A DNA stretch of 64,000 nucleotides, from assembly GCF_000420085.1 (NCBI RefSeq), contig NZ_ATUG01000002.1:1736001-1800000 (forward strand). Direction: 5' to 3'. Numbering within the stretch: position 1 is the first letter of the stretch; each line of letters begins with the position of its first letter. The notes under the pieces were generated by a model. That model made no database searches, was not told where the DNA came from, and saw only the letters and a list, made by a program, of their open reading frames with translations. Made by a program: the position numbers and the translations under genes. Of the stretch, positions 8,248-17,169 are shown one piece after another. The stretch comes from Desulfospira joergensenii DSM 10085 (GTDB lineage Bacteria; Desulfobacterota; Desulfobacteria; Desulfobacterales; Desulfobacteraceae).

Positions 8248-8879
8248 ATATATAAATTCCTTTTCATGATGATCTCTTTGACCGGGGCAGGGACAAGCCC
8301 CTGAACGGAAAGATTTTTTCTTATCCGGTCCCGGATCAGGGTGGAAGAGATATCGATTTTGGGTACATTGCAGATGATGATGTCCTGCATTTTGTCGTGG
8401 ATAAACTTATTCTTTTCTTTTCTGTATCCTTTTGAGATATTTTCGTCAATAAAGGATGTAAAGGAGGGGGAAGAGACAGACGATTGCCTGACCATGACGA
8501 TGATGGGGATGGTCCTAAAGATCCGGTCCTTGTTTTTCCAGGTATTGATATCAAAAAAAGCGTCAGACCCCATGAGCAGGAAAAAGCGGTCCCCCGAGGT
8601 CTGCCTGAAGGCCTGGATCGTGTCAATGGTAAAGGAGGGTCCTTTTCTTTTCAGCTCTATGTCCGAAGCCTCAAATCCTTCCATGTCCCGGACGGATGCC
8701 CGGATCATCTCCAGCCTGTCCCTGGCCGGTGCCAGGTTGCCTGCCGGTTTGTGGGGCGGGGAAGCAGAGGGAAACAGGATGATCTGCCCGAGGCGGAACT
8801 CCTCTTTTACATGCTGGATAATTCCCAGGTGGCCATTGTGAAGCGGATTAAAGGTCCCTCCAAAAAGTCCGGTATCCAT
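8244..8879 (-). CDS. nadD: Nicotinate-nucleotide adenylyltransferase
   Basis: 211-residue nucleotidyltransferase that adenylates nicotinate mononucleotide in NAD synthesis. It has GLFGGTFNPLHNGHL at the N-terminus (the HxGH-type ATP-binding motif) and ISSTLIRDRI near the C-terminus (the ISSTxIR motif). Length is normal. It lies 3 bases after obgE and overlaps rsfS by four bases in the same operon. Confidence 0.96.
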   Translation of the reverse strand: MDTGLFGGTFNPLHNGHLGIIQHVKEEFRLGQIILFPSASPPHKPAGNLAPARDRLEMIRASVRDMEGFEASDIELKRKGPSFTIDTIQAFRQTSGDRFFLLMGSDAFFDINTWKNKDRIFRTIPIIVMVRQSSVSSPSFTSFIDENISKGYRKEKNKFIHDKMQDIIICNVPKIDISSTLIRDRIRKNLSVQGLVPAPVKEIIMKRNLYI

Positions 8880-8882
8880 GGC

Positions 8883-9878
8883 CTATTCCTGTTGAAGTCT
8901 GGTCGCCAGTATCTTGATCAGTTCTTTTACGCCTTCTCCAGTGGCCGCTGAAATCTTGAGGATCTCAAGGTGGGGAAGGGCTTTTTCAAAGGCCTGAACC
9001 CGGTTGGCAGTACCGGTGAGGTCGATTTTGTTCAGGACCAGGATCTGGGTTTTTTGGGCCAGGGTTTCACTGTACTGGGAGAGTTCCCGGTTGATGAGCT
9101 CAAAGGCGCCAAGGGGGGAATCCGGATCAATGCCGCCGGAATCAATCAGATGGAGAAGGATGCCGGTCCGTTCAATATGCTTCAGGAATTTGATGCCCAG
9201 ACCGGTTCCCAGATGGGCCCCTTCGATGAGACCGGGGATGTCTGCCACGGCAAAGGGCTCTCCAAAGGGCGGTTCCACCATGCCCAGGGTCGGGGTCAGG
9301 GTGGTGAAGGGATAGTCGGCCACCTTGGGCCGGGCAGCGGACATGGCCGAAACCAGGGTGGACTTGCCGGCATTGGGCAGCCCTACGATGCCGATGTCGG
9401 CCAAAAGTTTGAGTTCCAGTTTCAGCTTGAGTTCCAGGCCCGGAATGCCTGGCTGGGAGTGCCGGGGGGCCCGGTTGGTGGCCGTGGCGAATCTCTTGTT
9501 TCCCCGGCCGCCTTTGCCTCCTCTGGCAATGGTGAATTCCGAATCGGGTTCGGTCAGATCTGTGATGGGTTCAAGGGAGTCGGCATGGGAAACCAAGGTA
9601 CCGCAGGGAAGGTTGATATAGCAGTGACTGCCGTTCTTCCCGTGTTTTTGTTTGCCCAGTCCGGGAGCCCCGTTTTGGGCCCTGAGCAGTTTCTGGCGGC
9701 GGTAATCGTACAGGGTGCGTTTGGAGGGGTCCGCCCTCAGGATGACGTGGCCGCCGTCCCCGCCGTCCCCACCATCAGGCCCGCCCCGTTCAATAAACCG
9801 TTCCCTTCGGAAACTGGTGCATCCGGGGCCGCCGTCTCCCGACCTGATGGTGATAATTGCTTCATCTACAAATTTCAC
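8883..9878 (-). CDS. obgE: Obg family GTPase
   Basis: 331-residue GTPase involved in 50S assembly and stress control. It has the Gly-rich Obg fold at residues 1-158 (many GGxGG turns), then a G domain with G1 [10 protein letters not shown]3 DIPG and G4 NKID; the variable acidic C-terminal tail of enterobacterial ObgE is absent, as in many deltaproteobacteria. The start is GTG at 9878, overlapping the TGA of rpmA as GTGA, so translation is coupled to L27. Confidence 0.97.
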   Translation of the reverse strand: MKFVDEAIITIRSGDGGPGCTSFRRERFIERGGPDGGDGGDGGHVILRADPSKRTLYDYRRQKLLRAQNGAPGLGKQKHGKNGSHCYINLPCGTLVSHADSLEPITDLTEPDSEFTIARGGKGGRGNKRFATATNRAPRHSQPGIPGLELKLKLELKLLADIGIVGLPNAGKSTLVSAMSAARPKVADYPFTTLTPTLGMVEPPFGEPFAVADIPGLIEGAHLGTGLGIKFLKHIERTGILLHLIDSGGIDPDSPLGAFELINRELSQYSETLAQKTQILVLNKIDLTGTANRVQAFEKALPHLEILKISAATGEGVKELIKILATRLQQE

Positions 9879-10129
9879 GCGGCATAAACGCTGACTCTTT
9901 TCCTGTCCCGGCCTTTTCTTTCAAAGGTCACGACGCCGTCTATTTTGGAAAAAAGAGTATAATCCTTGCCCATTCCCACGTTGTTCCCGGGATGGATTTT
10001 GGTGCCTACCTGTCTGACGATGATATTACCGGCCAAAACTTTCTCGCCGCCGAATTTTTTAACGCCCCGCCGCTGAGCATTTGAGTCGCGGCCGTTTTTA
10101 CTGGAGCCTGCTGCTTTCTTATGAGACAT
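9875..10129 (-). CDS. rpmA: 50S ribosomal protein L27
   Basis: 84-residue bL27 with the canonical N-terminus ([20 protein letters not shown]) that reaches toward the peptidyl-transferase centre, and [19 protein letters not shown]. There is no cleavable N-terminal extension of the Firmicutes type. It lies 13 bases downstream of rplU and overlaps the obgE start. Confidence 0.98.
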   Translation of the reverse strand: MSHKKAAGSSKNGRDSNAQRRGVKKFGGEKVLAGNIIVRQVGTKIHPGNNVGMGKDYTLFSKIDGVVTFERKGRDRKRVSVYAA

Positions 10130-10142
10130 TTTTCATTTCTCC

Positions 10143-10454
10143 TTACGCTGAAATGGAATCAATCTTTATCTGAGTATAAAACTGCCTGTGGCCTCTCATT
10201 TTACGATAGCCCTTGCGGCGTTTATACTTGAATACCAATGTTTTCTTCCCTTTGCCCTGTTCAAGAATGCGTGCCTTAACGCTTGCGTTTTCAACATTGG
10301 GGCTGCCAAGGGTGACGGTCTCACCGTCGGAATACATGAGAACATCTTCAAATTCAATTTCCGAACCTTCGGTACCTTCCAGTTTTTCAACGTTCAGGAT
10401 CTGTTCTTCATGAACCTTGTACTGCTTTCCTCCGGTCCTGATCACTGCGTACAT
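10143..10454 (-). CDS. rplU: 50S ribosomal protein L21
   Basis: 103-residue bL21, with MYAVIRTGGKQYKV at the start and the family tail KRRKGYRKMRGHRQFYTQIKI. AAGGAGA precedes the ATG. It is first in the rplU-rpmA-obgE-nadD-rsfS-gpmI operon, with a consensus promoter 53-81 bases upstream. Confidence 0.98.
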   Translation of the reverse strand: MYAVIRTGGKQYKVHEEQILNVEKLEGTEGSEIEFEDVLMYSDGETVTLGSPNVENASVKARILEQGKGKKTLVFKYKRRKGYRKMRGHRQFYTQIKIDSISA

Positions 10455-10506
10455 GTTAAACTCTCCTTATCAATTCAATACTTTTTGCAAGTTTAAAAAA
10501 CTCTTA

Positions 10507-10535
10507 ATTCTATAATTGTTTAAAGGCGTTGTCAA
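10507..10535 (-). promoter_or_regulatory. Sigma-70 promoter of the rplU operon
   Basis: On the minus strand, a perfect -35 TTGACA (10535-10530), a 17-base spacer and -10 TAGAAT (10512-10507, five of six). The predicted transcript starts near 10500 and gives a short leader before the rplU ribosome site. This is the best -35/-10 pair I found in the window. Confidence 0.85.
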
Positions 10536-10799
10536 TCTTTATTTGATTTCGGCCGAAAGATTTTCTCCATTGAATCGGATGGATAACCATACTCTATTTC
10601 CGGGAAAATGTCCATGGAATTAAGGTAAGGCCCGGACATTCCTGCTGTCCGGGAAACATTTCCGGCGGCATCGGTCTGCAAGGGATTTTCCAAAACTTGT
10701 TTTTTTAGGCCAAGTCATAGTAAGAAAAGAAACGGTCCTGCCGATCTGAATTTCGGCAGGCAGTGTAAAACAGCATAGAATATAACACCGGGGAATTTC
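10536..10799. other. Divergent intergenic region with two hairpins
   Basis: No gene seen between the rplU promoter and the DUF3786 gene. Two perfect 8-bp inverted repeats are present: CCCGGACA (10631-10638) with TGTCCGGG (10646-10653), and CCTGCCGA (10737-10744) with TCGGCAGG (10753-10760). The second would lie in the 5' region of the DUF3786 gene. Neither has a U-tract; the roles are unknown. Confidence 0.4.
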
Positions 10800-11393
10800 A
10801 TGACAGACATCATCGATAAAGTACTGTTCAAGGATCTGGAAGCCTGTGATCCAGAAGAGGTGATCTCCAGAATTGGATGCACCTTTGATAAAAACACCGG
10901 GTCCTACGGGGTCCGGATCTGGGGAAAGACCTATGAGGTGAATCCGTCCCGGGCCGGGGTCCGTGTTCCTCAAGGAAATTCCCATGGGGAGTATATGGAG
11001 CTGTTTCTTCTCCACTACCTTATGAAAGCCCGGAGCATTCCCCTGTCAGGAGTCTGGGTATCGGAAAAAGACATTCCCTCGGGTGCGGCCTTTTTCCGGG
11101 GACCCCACACCCTTCCCACCCATCTCATCGTCCAAGTCTTTGGTTCTGATCCGGATGGATTTGCGGCCCGGTGTGAAACCCTGGGCGGCACTTCCCTGGA
11201 CATGGCCGATCAGGCGTATGGCTTCGAGATTACCCCCAGGATCCCCGTGGCGGTCCTGTTCTGGCAGGGGGACGAGGATTTTGGGGCGGAATCTAGGCTG
11301 TTGTTCGATAAAACCATTGCTCAACATCTGCCCCTGGACATTGTCTATGCCCTGGCCGTCCAGGTCTGCCGGACCGTTTCAGGAGAACGGTAA
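10800..11393 (+). CDS. DUF3786 domain-containing protein
   Basis: 197-residue soluble protein of the DUF3786 family found in anaerobes, sometimes near corrinoid or Fe-S enzymes. Family traits are the central LHYLMKA segment, the Gly/Pro-rich RGPHTLPTHLIVQVFG and the C-terminal VAVLFWQGDEDFGAESRLLFDKTIAQHLPLD region (roughly residues 150-180). No cofactor motif is visible. It is followed after 2 bases by a crotonase fragment. The biochemical role is unknown. Confidence 0.8.
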   Translation: MTDIIDKVLFKDLEACDPEEVISRIGCTFDKNTGSYGVRIWGKTYEVNPSRAGVRVPQGNSHGEYMELFLLHYLMKARSIPLSGVWVSEKDIPSGAAFFRGPHTLPTHLIVQVFGSDPDGFAARCETLGGTSLDMADQAYGFEITPRIPVAVLFWQGDEDFGAESRLLFDKTIAQHLPLDIVYALAVQVCRTVSGER

Positions 11394-11395
11394 AA

Positions 11396-11752
11396 GTGTT
11401 TTCCATTCTGCCCCGGATCATCGGATCGGGCCGGGCCAATGAATTCCTTTTGACCGGTAATTGGATGAACGCCCGGGAAGCTCTGGATCTGGGATTTGCC
11501 AGCCGGATGGTGGAAAAGGAGAAGATGATGGAGACCGCACTCGAGCTTGCCCTGGCCATGGCCGGCAAAAATCCTCCGGGCCTGCGCATGACCAAGGGGG
11601 CCATTAATATCAACATCGACGCCGGAGGCCTTGAGGCCTGCCTCCACATGGAGGACCGGAACCAGATGATGCTGGCTTTCGGCATACATGTGAAGCCTGG
11701 GGGGAAAGAAAGTTTGCCTCACATTCAGGGGCTTGAAATGAGGGCCACCTGA
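11396..11752 (+). pseudogene. C-terminal fragment of an enoyl-CoA hydratase/isomerase
   Basis: The 118 codons resemble only the last third of a crotonase-family protein: LPRIIGSGRANEFLLTGNWMNAREALDLGFASRMV matches the usual LPRxxGxxRAxEllltGxxxxAxEAxxxGLv segment, followed by the helical tail. The N-terminal half with the oxyanion-hole residues and CoA site is missing, and the fragment abuts the stop of the DUF3786 gene, so it is a deletion remnant. The GTG at 11396 may allow expression of a short protein, but it should be inactive. Confidence 0.7.
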
Positions 11753-11813
11753 TTTATATTGTCCCCAGTTCGAGTGTAAACTATCTTTATTTTTTAGCAA
11801 AGAAACTACAGGT

Positions 11814-12686
11814 ATGGATGTAAAATATATTAACCCGTTTATCTCTGCCTCCATGGAAGTGTTTTTGACTTTTGCCGGAGTCGAATCCCATCCCGGGGCC
11901 CCGGTTGTGAGCAAAAAGCCATTGGCGGACAAAGAAATTAACGGGTTCATCGGCCTGAACGGCCACGGCATCTCCGGTTACTTCATCATCAATTTCAGCT
12001 CGTCTTTTTTGACGGCTATCTATGCCGAGATCTTCGATCATTCAAAGGCAAAGAAGGAAGAGCTGTACGACCTTGCCGGGGAACTCACCAATATGATCAC
12101 CGGTATGGCCAAAGCGGAACTGTCCAAACAGGGCTTTTTCTTTGACGTGGCCGTGCCGAAAATCAGCCAGGCTCCACTCCTGATGATCCCCCAGGACCTT
12201 GTCACCAACCCCGTCATTGTGGTGCCCTTTGACACAAGGGCCGGAAAATTTTATATTGAGGCTTCCATCCAGACCATTGACGAGGATTTCCAGCAGGACA
12301 GCATGCCTGAGGTTACGCCCCCTGACGGCTATATTTCGGTGGACGAATTTGCACAAATAACCCGTATGGTCCCGGTTAAGGTACGGCGCCTTTTAAAGAC
12401 CGGATTTATCCAGGGTAAAAAAATTTCGGCCAAACAGTGGCACATTCCCTGGGAAGAAATCGACAAAATACAGGGAAATCGGATTTCCAGACCCAAGCCG
12501 GCCAAAGAAATTCCCAAAAGTCTTTTGGATGAAACCGTCAGTGTTCAGGAGTTTGCCGGGCAGACCGGTCTGAGTCCGACCAAGGTAAAAAGTTTTCTGC
12601 GCTCAGGTTTTTTGGCAGGGGTACTCAACGGTAAGGAATGGCGGGTCAAAAAAGGCCAGATTTCAAAGTTCAACAAGAAGGGTTAG
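11814..12686 (+). CDS. CheX-like phosphatase domain fused to two helix-turn-helix domains
   Basis: 290 residues. Residues 1-160 form a CheX-type domain (CheC/CheX/FliY superfamily, CheY-P phosphatases) with the signature acid and amide in GELTNMITG: Glu90 and Asn93 form the ExxN motif. Residues about 174-215 and 243-286 are two similar excisionase/MerR-like helix-turn-helix units (YISVDEFAQITRMVPVKVRRLLKTG and VSVQEFAGQTGLSPTKVKSFLRSG), each followed by a W-containing turn. This arrangement would couple response-regulator dephosphorylation or binding to DNA or protein recognition. It is monocistronic. Family recognition is good; the role is inference. Confidence 0.75.
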   Translation: MDVKYINPFISASMEVFLTFAGVESHPGAPVVSKKPLADKEINGFIGLNGHGISGYFIINFSSSFLTAIYAEIFDHSKAKKEELYDLAGELTNMITGMAKAELSKQGFFFDVAVPKISQAPLLMIPQDLVTNPVIVVPFDTRAGKFYIEASIQTIDEDFQQDSMPEVTPPDGYISVDEFAQITRMVPVKVRRLLKTGFIQGKKISAKQWHIPWEEIDKIQGNRISRPKPAKEIPKSLLDETVSVQEFAGQTGLSPTKVKSFLRSGFLAGVLNGKEWRVKKGQISKFNKKG

Positions 12687-12720
12687 CATGAAATATCCGG
12701 GCTAACTGTCACATACAGGT

Positions 12721-12963
12721 TTGACACCCAATGCCTGGCTCCGGGGACAACGGAGCCATCAGGGGGAATTTCAAAGATGCTTTGATACCCTTCCCGGTGC
12801 AGATGGAAAGCTCAGCCAGCAGTGTTTTGTCAAAGAGAAAATAAATCCTCAGCCGTTTGGGAATACGGAATACCTATTTTTTGACCATCAGGTTGCCGCT
12901 TGGCGCATCCTTGCGCATGTTGGAAAGCAACCGTTCACCGTATTCGAAGTCCCTTCTCTGGTG
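12721..12963 (-). pseudogene. Remnant of an IS91-family (Y2/zinc-binding) transposase
   Basis: The minus strand translates as two blocks in one frame separated by a TAG at about 12867: an upstream block ending GNLMVKK and a downstream block VFRIPKRLRIYFLFDKTLLAELS. The second matches the VFTxPKxLRxYFLYxRxLLxxL segment of IS91-type transposases, followed by a degraded region with PGIGCQT where the family has PGxVxxxQTxG. No intact gene remains, and the IS3 element lies immediately beside it. Confidence 0.55.
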
Positions 12964-13114
12964 GCCTTGCGCTGGACCCTAATGAATGAACAGCCTGGGG
13001 CCTGAGATAAGCTCTGAATCTGTTTTTTAAAAAAATTAAAAAATAGAAAAACATCGCACGGGTGACTGGTTTTTATGCGCCCGGAGGGCGTGTAAAAAAC
13101 AGGCAGCAGTAACC

Positions 13115-13945
13115 CTATGCGACCGCCTTTCGTTCTTGGTTTTTATAGTAAATTTCATCTGGTGTCCAGTTGTCCAGTGACTGATGAAAGCGTTCCCCGT
13201 TGTAGTACAGGAACCATTGTGTCAGTCCTTGGCGGAGCTTCAAACCTCCTTCAAACGCCCTTAAATACAAATAGTGATACTTCAGAGTCCACCATAGCCG
13301 TTCAATGAAAATATTATCACGAAAACGGCCACGGCCATCCATGCTGATACGGATGGCGTTCTCCTTCAAGACTCCAGTGAAGGCCTCACTGGTGAACTGG
13401 CTCCCCTGGTCTGAATTGAATATTTCGGGACAACCATATTGATGTATCGCATCTTCAAGAGTGTCAATACAGAATGCCGTTTCAAGGGTATTGGAAAGCC
13501 GCCAGGATAATACTTTCCGACTATACCAGTCCATAATTGCCACAAGATACATAAAACCTTTGGCAAGAGGAATGTATGTGATATCCGCACACCAAACCTG
13601 ATTGGGACGGTTTATTGTCAGTTTACGAAGCAAATAGGGATAGACCTTGTGCCTCGGGTGCTTCTTACTTGTTTTCGGCTTTGGATATATGGCCCGTAAT
13701 CCCATTATGCTCATCAGTCTCCGGACACGCTTACGACTTATTTTATAGCCCAACCTTTGCAGAAAAGTACGCATTGATCGGCTTCCATAATTCGGGGTTT
13801 TTAAATATTGCTCATCAATCAGTCTCATCTGCTCAAGATCCAGACGACGAACTTTTTTGGGGCGGTAATATACCGAGGTTCGGCTTACCTTAAGCAGCTT
13901 ACATTGTTGAACAATGCTGATCCGAGGATTATTGAAATCGACCAT
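13115..13945 (-). CDS. IS3-family transposase OrfB (integrase catalytic domain)
   Basis: 276-residue DDE transposase. An HTH_21-type segment (about 20-80) is followed by the rve domain with the catalytic triad in VWCADITYI (D), IFNSDQGSQFTS (D) and DNIFIERLWWTLKYHYLYL (E, with K seven residues later). The open frame extends upstream past the ATG as VEKAQLLSRTERKK and overlaps the end of orfA, as expected for a frameshifted OrfAB fusion. It appears intact. Confidence 0.95.
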   Translation of the reverse strand: MVDFNNPRISIVQQCKLLKVSRTSVYYRPKKVRRLDLEQMRLIDEQYLKTPNYGSRSMRTFLQRLGYKISRKRVRRLMSIMGLRAIYPKPKTSKKHPRHKVYPYLLRKLTINRPNQVWCADITYIPLAKGFMYLVAIMDWYSRKVLSWRLSNTLETAFCIDTLEDAIHQYGCPEIFNSDQGSQFTSEAFTGVLKENAIRISMDGRGRFRDNIFIERLWWTLKYHYLYLRAFEGGLKLRQGLTQWFLYYNGERFHQSLDNWTPDEIYYKNQERKAVA

Positions 13946-13965
13946 TTTTTTACGTTCTGTTCGAC

Positions 13966-14256
13966 TTAAAAGTTGAGCTTTTTCGACAAAAAATCGTTTT
14001 CCACCTTTAATTTGCCAATTTGGCGGTAAAGCTCATCTACTTTGGTATCCATATGTTTTTTTTGATTCCGATTTTTATCGAACACATCTGCGGCGCCGTT
14101 AAGCAGATTCCGTTTCCAGGTGTTGATCATTGTCGGGTGGATTTCATACCGCGCTGCCAACTCGGCTACTGTTTGCCCATTTTTCAGGGCAGCCAACGCA
14201 ACCTTCGCTTTGAACTCAGGTGAATACTGTTTCCGTTTCCTGGTGGTCATTGCCAA
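13966..14256 (-). CDS. IS3-family transposase OrfA (helix-turn-helix)
   Basis: 96-residue OrfA with the HTH_Tnp_1 domain (YSPEFKAKVALAALKNGQTVAELAARYEIHPTMINTWK) and a C-terminal leucine-zipper-like helix (VDELYRQIGKLKVENDFLSKKL) used for OrfA/OrfAB oligomerisation. It ends 20 bases before the orfB ATG, with the slippery heptamer in its last codons. Confidence 0.93.
   Translation of the reverse strand: MAMTTRKRKQYSPEFKAKVALAALKNGQTVAELAARYEIHPTMINTWKRNLLNGAADVFDKNRNQKKHMDTKVDELYRQIGKLKVENDFLSKKLNF
13987..13993 (-). promoter_or_regulatory. Probable -1 programmed frameshift site in the IS3 element
   Basis: On the minus strand the zero frame reads GA-T TTT TTG, a perfect X XXY YYZ slippery heptamer, six codons before the orfA stop. 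Slipping -1 gives FFVEKAQLLSRTERKKM and joins the orfB frame without a stop. IS3-family elements usually use A-runs here; the site in this element is a T-run. Confidence 0.6.
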
Positions 14257-14290
14257 CTCCTTTCATGTTAGTGAATCAGAGCTTAGCACA

Positions 14291-15273
14291 TTGTTCGGAT
14301 TCTGGGGACCACCGCACCTATCCCTGCGGAAAAAAGCCAAGGATTGCAGGACGGAGAGTGAAGGTTGAAGATGATTTAGATTCAAAGTCCGGCTGCCGGG
14401 GACTGGGGTTCCGCAGAGGGACGGATTCTTACAGGCTCTGCACTCCGCTCCACGAAAAGGTGAAAACTTAGCTTACGCTCAAACAGTTCACCCTTTTGCC
14501 GTTCCGCTCCGTAAGACCCTGTACACAATCCCCCTCAATGTCTCCACCCCAGCCTCCGGCAGCCTCCATGCCGGAGCGGTATGATCATTCAATAGCTTAG
14601 CATCATTTGAAGGTTACCGATAAGGGGCCTGCCAGAAGTCAGGTTCTGATCCTGCCCCGAAATATTGGAGATATGGTTAAGCCACATTTTTCAGGTTCTA
14701 ATCTTCTTCTTCATGATGAACGGGTGACTTCCAGGTTATCCCTGTCCCGGTTAAAATATCCCCGCGCCGTTCATGAGGCCAGGCTTTCCCCGGATCGGAG
14801 CAGGGGGATCCAAGCCGCTGGATGAGATAGATGAATACCGGCAGGGTGCTTCTGGTTTTGATCTCATAAAAACAGAGCAAACGCCCCCTTTTTTGGGGCT
14901 GTCCTTTAGCGGTGAAGGATAAACCGTACCTTTGATTTTCCCCTTCACATCAGCCCCGTTCAGGAGTGTTCCCAGGGATTGTCCAACGCATTCCAGAGCA
15001 CCTGTCCTGTTATGATATCGGAACAAGGACCAGGTCCTGCTCATCAGAGATGCTGCGGATAAAGTTCCTTTAAAAACAAAATCTGGCTGTTTTTTGTCCA
15101 ACTTGATCGCTTTCTTAAGATGGAACCTGTTTTGTAAAAGCCGATCTGATGCTCGATTGAAAGGGCTCTTGATGTCAAAAAACTTTGGATTTCAATCTGT
15201 TTCGGACAGTAATGGGATCCTTGTATAGAACCTGCCGGAACAAGCGTCTGACATAAAGTCGCTGCCCGTCGCC
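14291..15273. other. Gene-poor accessory stretch
   Basis: About 980 bp between the IS3 end and the XRE regulator. Short open frames exist on both strands (for example 14607-14825 and 14751-15101), but none has recognisable protein character, a plausible ribosome site plus conserved motif, or partners. I see no tRNA, rRNA or CRISPR structure. It is probably decayed mobile DNA. Confidence 0.5.
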
Positions 15274-16026
15274 TTATGGATCCCGTCGTTTTATCCTTCG
15301 AAGCCCCGAAATCAACGAAAATACCCAGGGCCTGAAGGCGATAAAAAGGCCTGTGCTTCGCCTGTCCTTAAGGGGAAGACCAGCGTCCTCTTCAGCCAGC
15401 CGGTTAAAGGTTTTGATAAAGTCGTCCAGTTTTTTCTCGATGATGTCCAGGGATTTCCTAGTGAACTGTCCCGTGGTGAACAAAAGCCTCTCATTGGCGT
15501 GTCTAAAGTCATGTTCCATAAAATCTTCCGTAACTTTTTCCAGGTATGTGTTCCAGATCGGCCCCTTTTTATGCCAGAGTACATTTTTGGAAATCAGAAG
15601 ACGGAATTTGTTTTCCGGATGCAATTCTATAATGCCGAGTCGGTCTAGCTGAACGAGCATCCTGGTGGCTTCGGACGCTGAAATGTCATACTCTTCGATA
15701 ATATATGGCAATGGCCATCCGTGTATAATGAAGTATAGAAAAACCATCAGCTTATGATCTTGGGCAAGAATGCACTCCTGCTCAAAGGATAATGCCCTTG
15801 ACGGCTTTTCACTGTTCCGCTTTGCCAGGGTTGCAAGCTCATAAAAGTCCAAATCCACGATATTGCAGATCTCTTCCAGCCGTGCCAGAGAAACAGTATG
15901 CTTTGAAAAGAGCCGTTTGACACTTGCCTCGCTGATCTGCATTCTTTCCGCAAGATCCCTGTAGGTAATCCCTCTTATTTTGAGTACCTGCTTGATTGAA
16001 TTGAGTAGAAGTTTTGTCTGTTGCAT
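15274..16026 (-). CDS. XRE-type helix-turn-helix regulator with large C-terminal domain
   Basis: 250 residues. An N-terminal XRE helix-turn-helix (about 8-60: LLNSIKQVLKIRGITYRDLAERMQISEASVKRLFSKH) is followed by a helical region that itself contains a winged-helix-like segment (SASEATRMLVQLDRLGIIELHPENKFRLLISKNV). The ATG at 16026 has TTAGGAA upstream; the frame runs 37 codons further, but that extension lies in AT-rich non-coding-like sequence. The 5' side has about 300 bp before a small plus-strand ORF. Regulator identity is clear; the target is unknown. Confidence 0.8.
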   Translation of the reverse strand: MQQTKLLLNSIKQVLKIRGITYRDLAERMQISEASVKRLFSKHTVSLARLEEICNIVDLDFYELATLAKRNSEKPSRALSFEQECILAQDHKLMVFLYFIIHGWPLPYIIEEYDISASEATRMLVQLDRLGIIELHPENKFRLLISKNVLWHKKGPIWNTYLEKVTEDFMEHDFRHANERLLFTTGQFTRKSLDIIEKKLDDFIKTFNRLAEEDAGLPLKDRRSTGLFIAFRPWVFSLISGLRRIKRRDP

Positions 16027-16343
16027 GGGGTTTCCTAAGAAATTTTCAGGTGCCGACGTTAACAGATAAAACTTATGGCCCAAAAATTCGGCCAACCGCT
16101 TGAATCTACACATGGACCATATCAACCATGGCATCATGATTCAAGAGGATTATACCAGGCCGCAAAAAAGTCCCCTGCGGCCTTGGACAGGTGCCTGGTC
16201 TGTTCTGCCGGCTGTGGATGCTACTCTTCGTATTAATATCTTAGACTTCACAAAGAGCGCTTGATCGCAACCAATTTAGTTTATTAGATACGTTTTGGGG
16301 ATGCCCGCGCAAAAAATTGCAATCCGAGAAAGGAGGAATGTCT

Positions 16344-16589
16344 ATGAAAAACAAACAAGACATCATGAACAGCTATCGAAAAGGGGACCCGTACCAACGG
16401 CTGGATATTTTTTTCATGTACAGGTACTTTCGGAACGAGTTCACGGAAATCGAACATCGGGAAATTGCCGGCAGAAAATTCCGATGGAAGGCACCTGAAC
16501 CGGACAAATTACAGCACCGCTTTGAGAGCATGGATAACAATTCAAGGAGGCGTAGCGATGCATTCACAGCCGGGCGTTTATCTGGATGA
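16344..16589 (+). CDS. Small hypothetical protein
   Basis: 81-residue basic and aromatic-rich protein (MKNKQDIMNSYRKGDPYQRLDIFFMYRYFRNEF) with a strong AAAGGAGG seven bases before the ATG at 16344; a second in-frame ATG at 16338 is too close to that site. There are no membrane segments or known motifs. Its 3' end overlaps the start of the next short frame, suggesting an old operon now cut by the duplication junction. Confidence 0.5.
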   Translation: MKNKQDIMNSYRKGDPYQRLDIFFMYRYFRNEFTEIEHREIAGRKFRWKAPEPDKLQHRFESMDNNSRRRSDAFTAGRLSG

Positions 16590-16674
16590 GGAAAATGAAC
16601 GACTGACTGGTAAGAACTTTCTTTTTGCCAGGCAAGGTATAAAGCTTATCATGGGAACTGGGGTCACACCTTGA
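16558..16674 (+). pseudogene. 5' fragment of an unidentified gene
   Basis: The ATG at 16558 has AAGGAGG seven bases upstream and starts MHSQPGVYLDEENERLTGK, followed by about 12 plausible residues before the frame runs into the duplicated segment that begins near 16662 and stops at 16674. It looks like a real gene truncated by that rearrangement. Its identity is unknown. Confidence 0.4.
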
Positions 16675-17169
16675 TTATATTGCATTAAAGTTTCAATAGG
16701 CCAAATCAAGCGGATGATACCGTCTGTTTGATGTGTTAAAATGAATTATTATCATAACAAAATATATAGATGGGAATATGGCTCCTTGAATAGATAAGAA
16801 AAAATTCACAGAGACTCTGCAGAGCTGGGGCGCAGGTATTGTCCGCATTGCAGATACGGCAAATCTGGCAGGTATTGAAACTGAACCCGGAGATTTTCTG
16901 GATGGTTTTCCAAGGGCGGTGAGCATTGCGGTTCGCCTGTCAGACCCCATTATGGATGGGATCGACAATCAGCCGACCCCTCTTTATTCCTCCCACTACA
17001 GCCGGGTCAATGCTCTGCTGGATGATATCGCCCTGCGGACCACCAATCTCATCCAGGAAGCTAGAGACAGAGCCGTTCCGATTCCGGCCAGCCTGATCCT
17101 TGACTCGGAAAAATGAACTTCATTTATATCCCACAAAGCGGTTGCCCTAGCCGCCGGTATCGGCTGGCA
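16662..17169. repeat. Direct repeat, copy A (duplicate of 24960-25462)
   Basis: This 508-bp segment aligns end to end with 24960-25462 in the same orientation, including non-coding upstream sequence (TTTCAATAGGCCAAATCAAG in both). By hand count, about 17 substitutions separate the roughly 390 shared coding bases, and the upstream part is somewhat more divergent. The similarity stops abruptly at CGGCTGGCA on the right. Confidence 0.9.
16778..17169 (+). pseudogene. Truncated, stop-containing copy of the QueG-like Fe-S protein gene
   Basis: Copy of the 5' half of the gene at 25071. The fourth codon is TGA (TTA in the intact copy) and the codon at about 17114 is TGA where the intact copy has TGG; the sequence ends before both ferredoxin-type cysteine clusters. 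The protein would therefore be absent or non-functional. No SECIS-like hairpin follows either TGA, so selenocysteine is not a sensible reading here. Confidence 0.88.

Larger units (their letters stand above)
13003..14290. mobile_element. IS3-family insertion sequence
   Basis: 1,288-bp element containing orfA and orfB on the minus strand. I identify imperfect terminal inverted repeats TGAGATAAGCTCTGAATCTG (13003-13022) and TGTGCTAAGCTCTGATTCAC (complement of 14271-14290), matching at 15 of 20 positions and ending in the TG...CA of the family. I see no convincing target duplication (flanks GCC and TTG), so the element may have recombined or the ends may be off by a few bases. Confidence 0.85.

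Noticed and set aside
14607..15101. Short frames at 14607-14825 and 14751-15101
   Set aside because: No protein family, no ribosome site and overlapping opposite frames; probably decayed DNA.
17105..17116. TGA in the dead QueG copy read as selenocysteine
   Set aside because: The intact copy has TGG there, there is a second early TGA and no SECIS-like hairpin; simple pseudogene.
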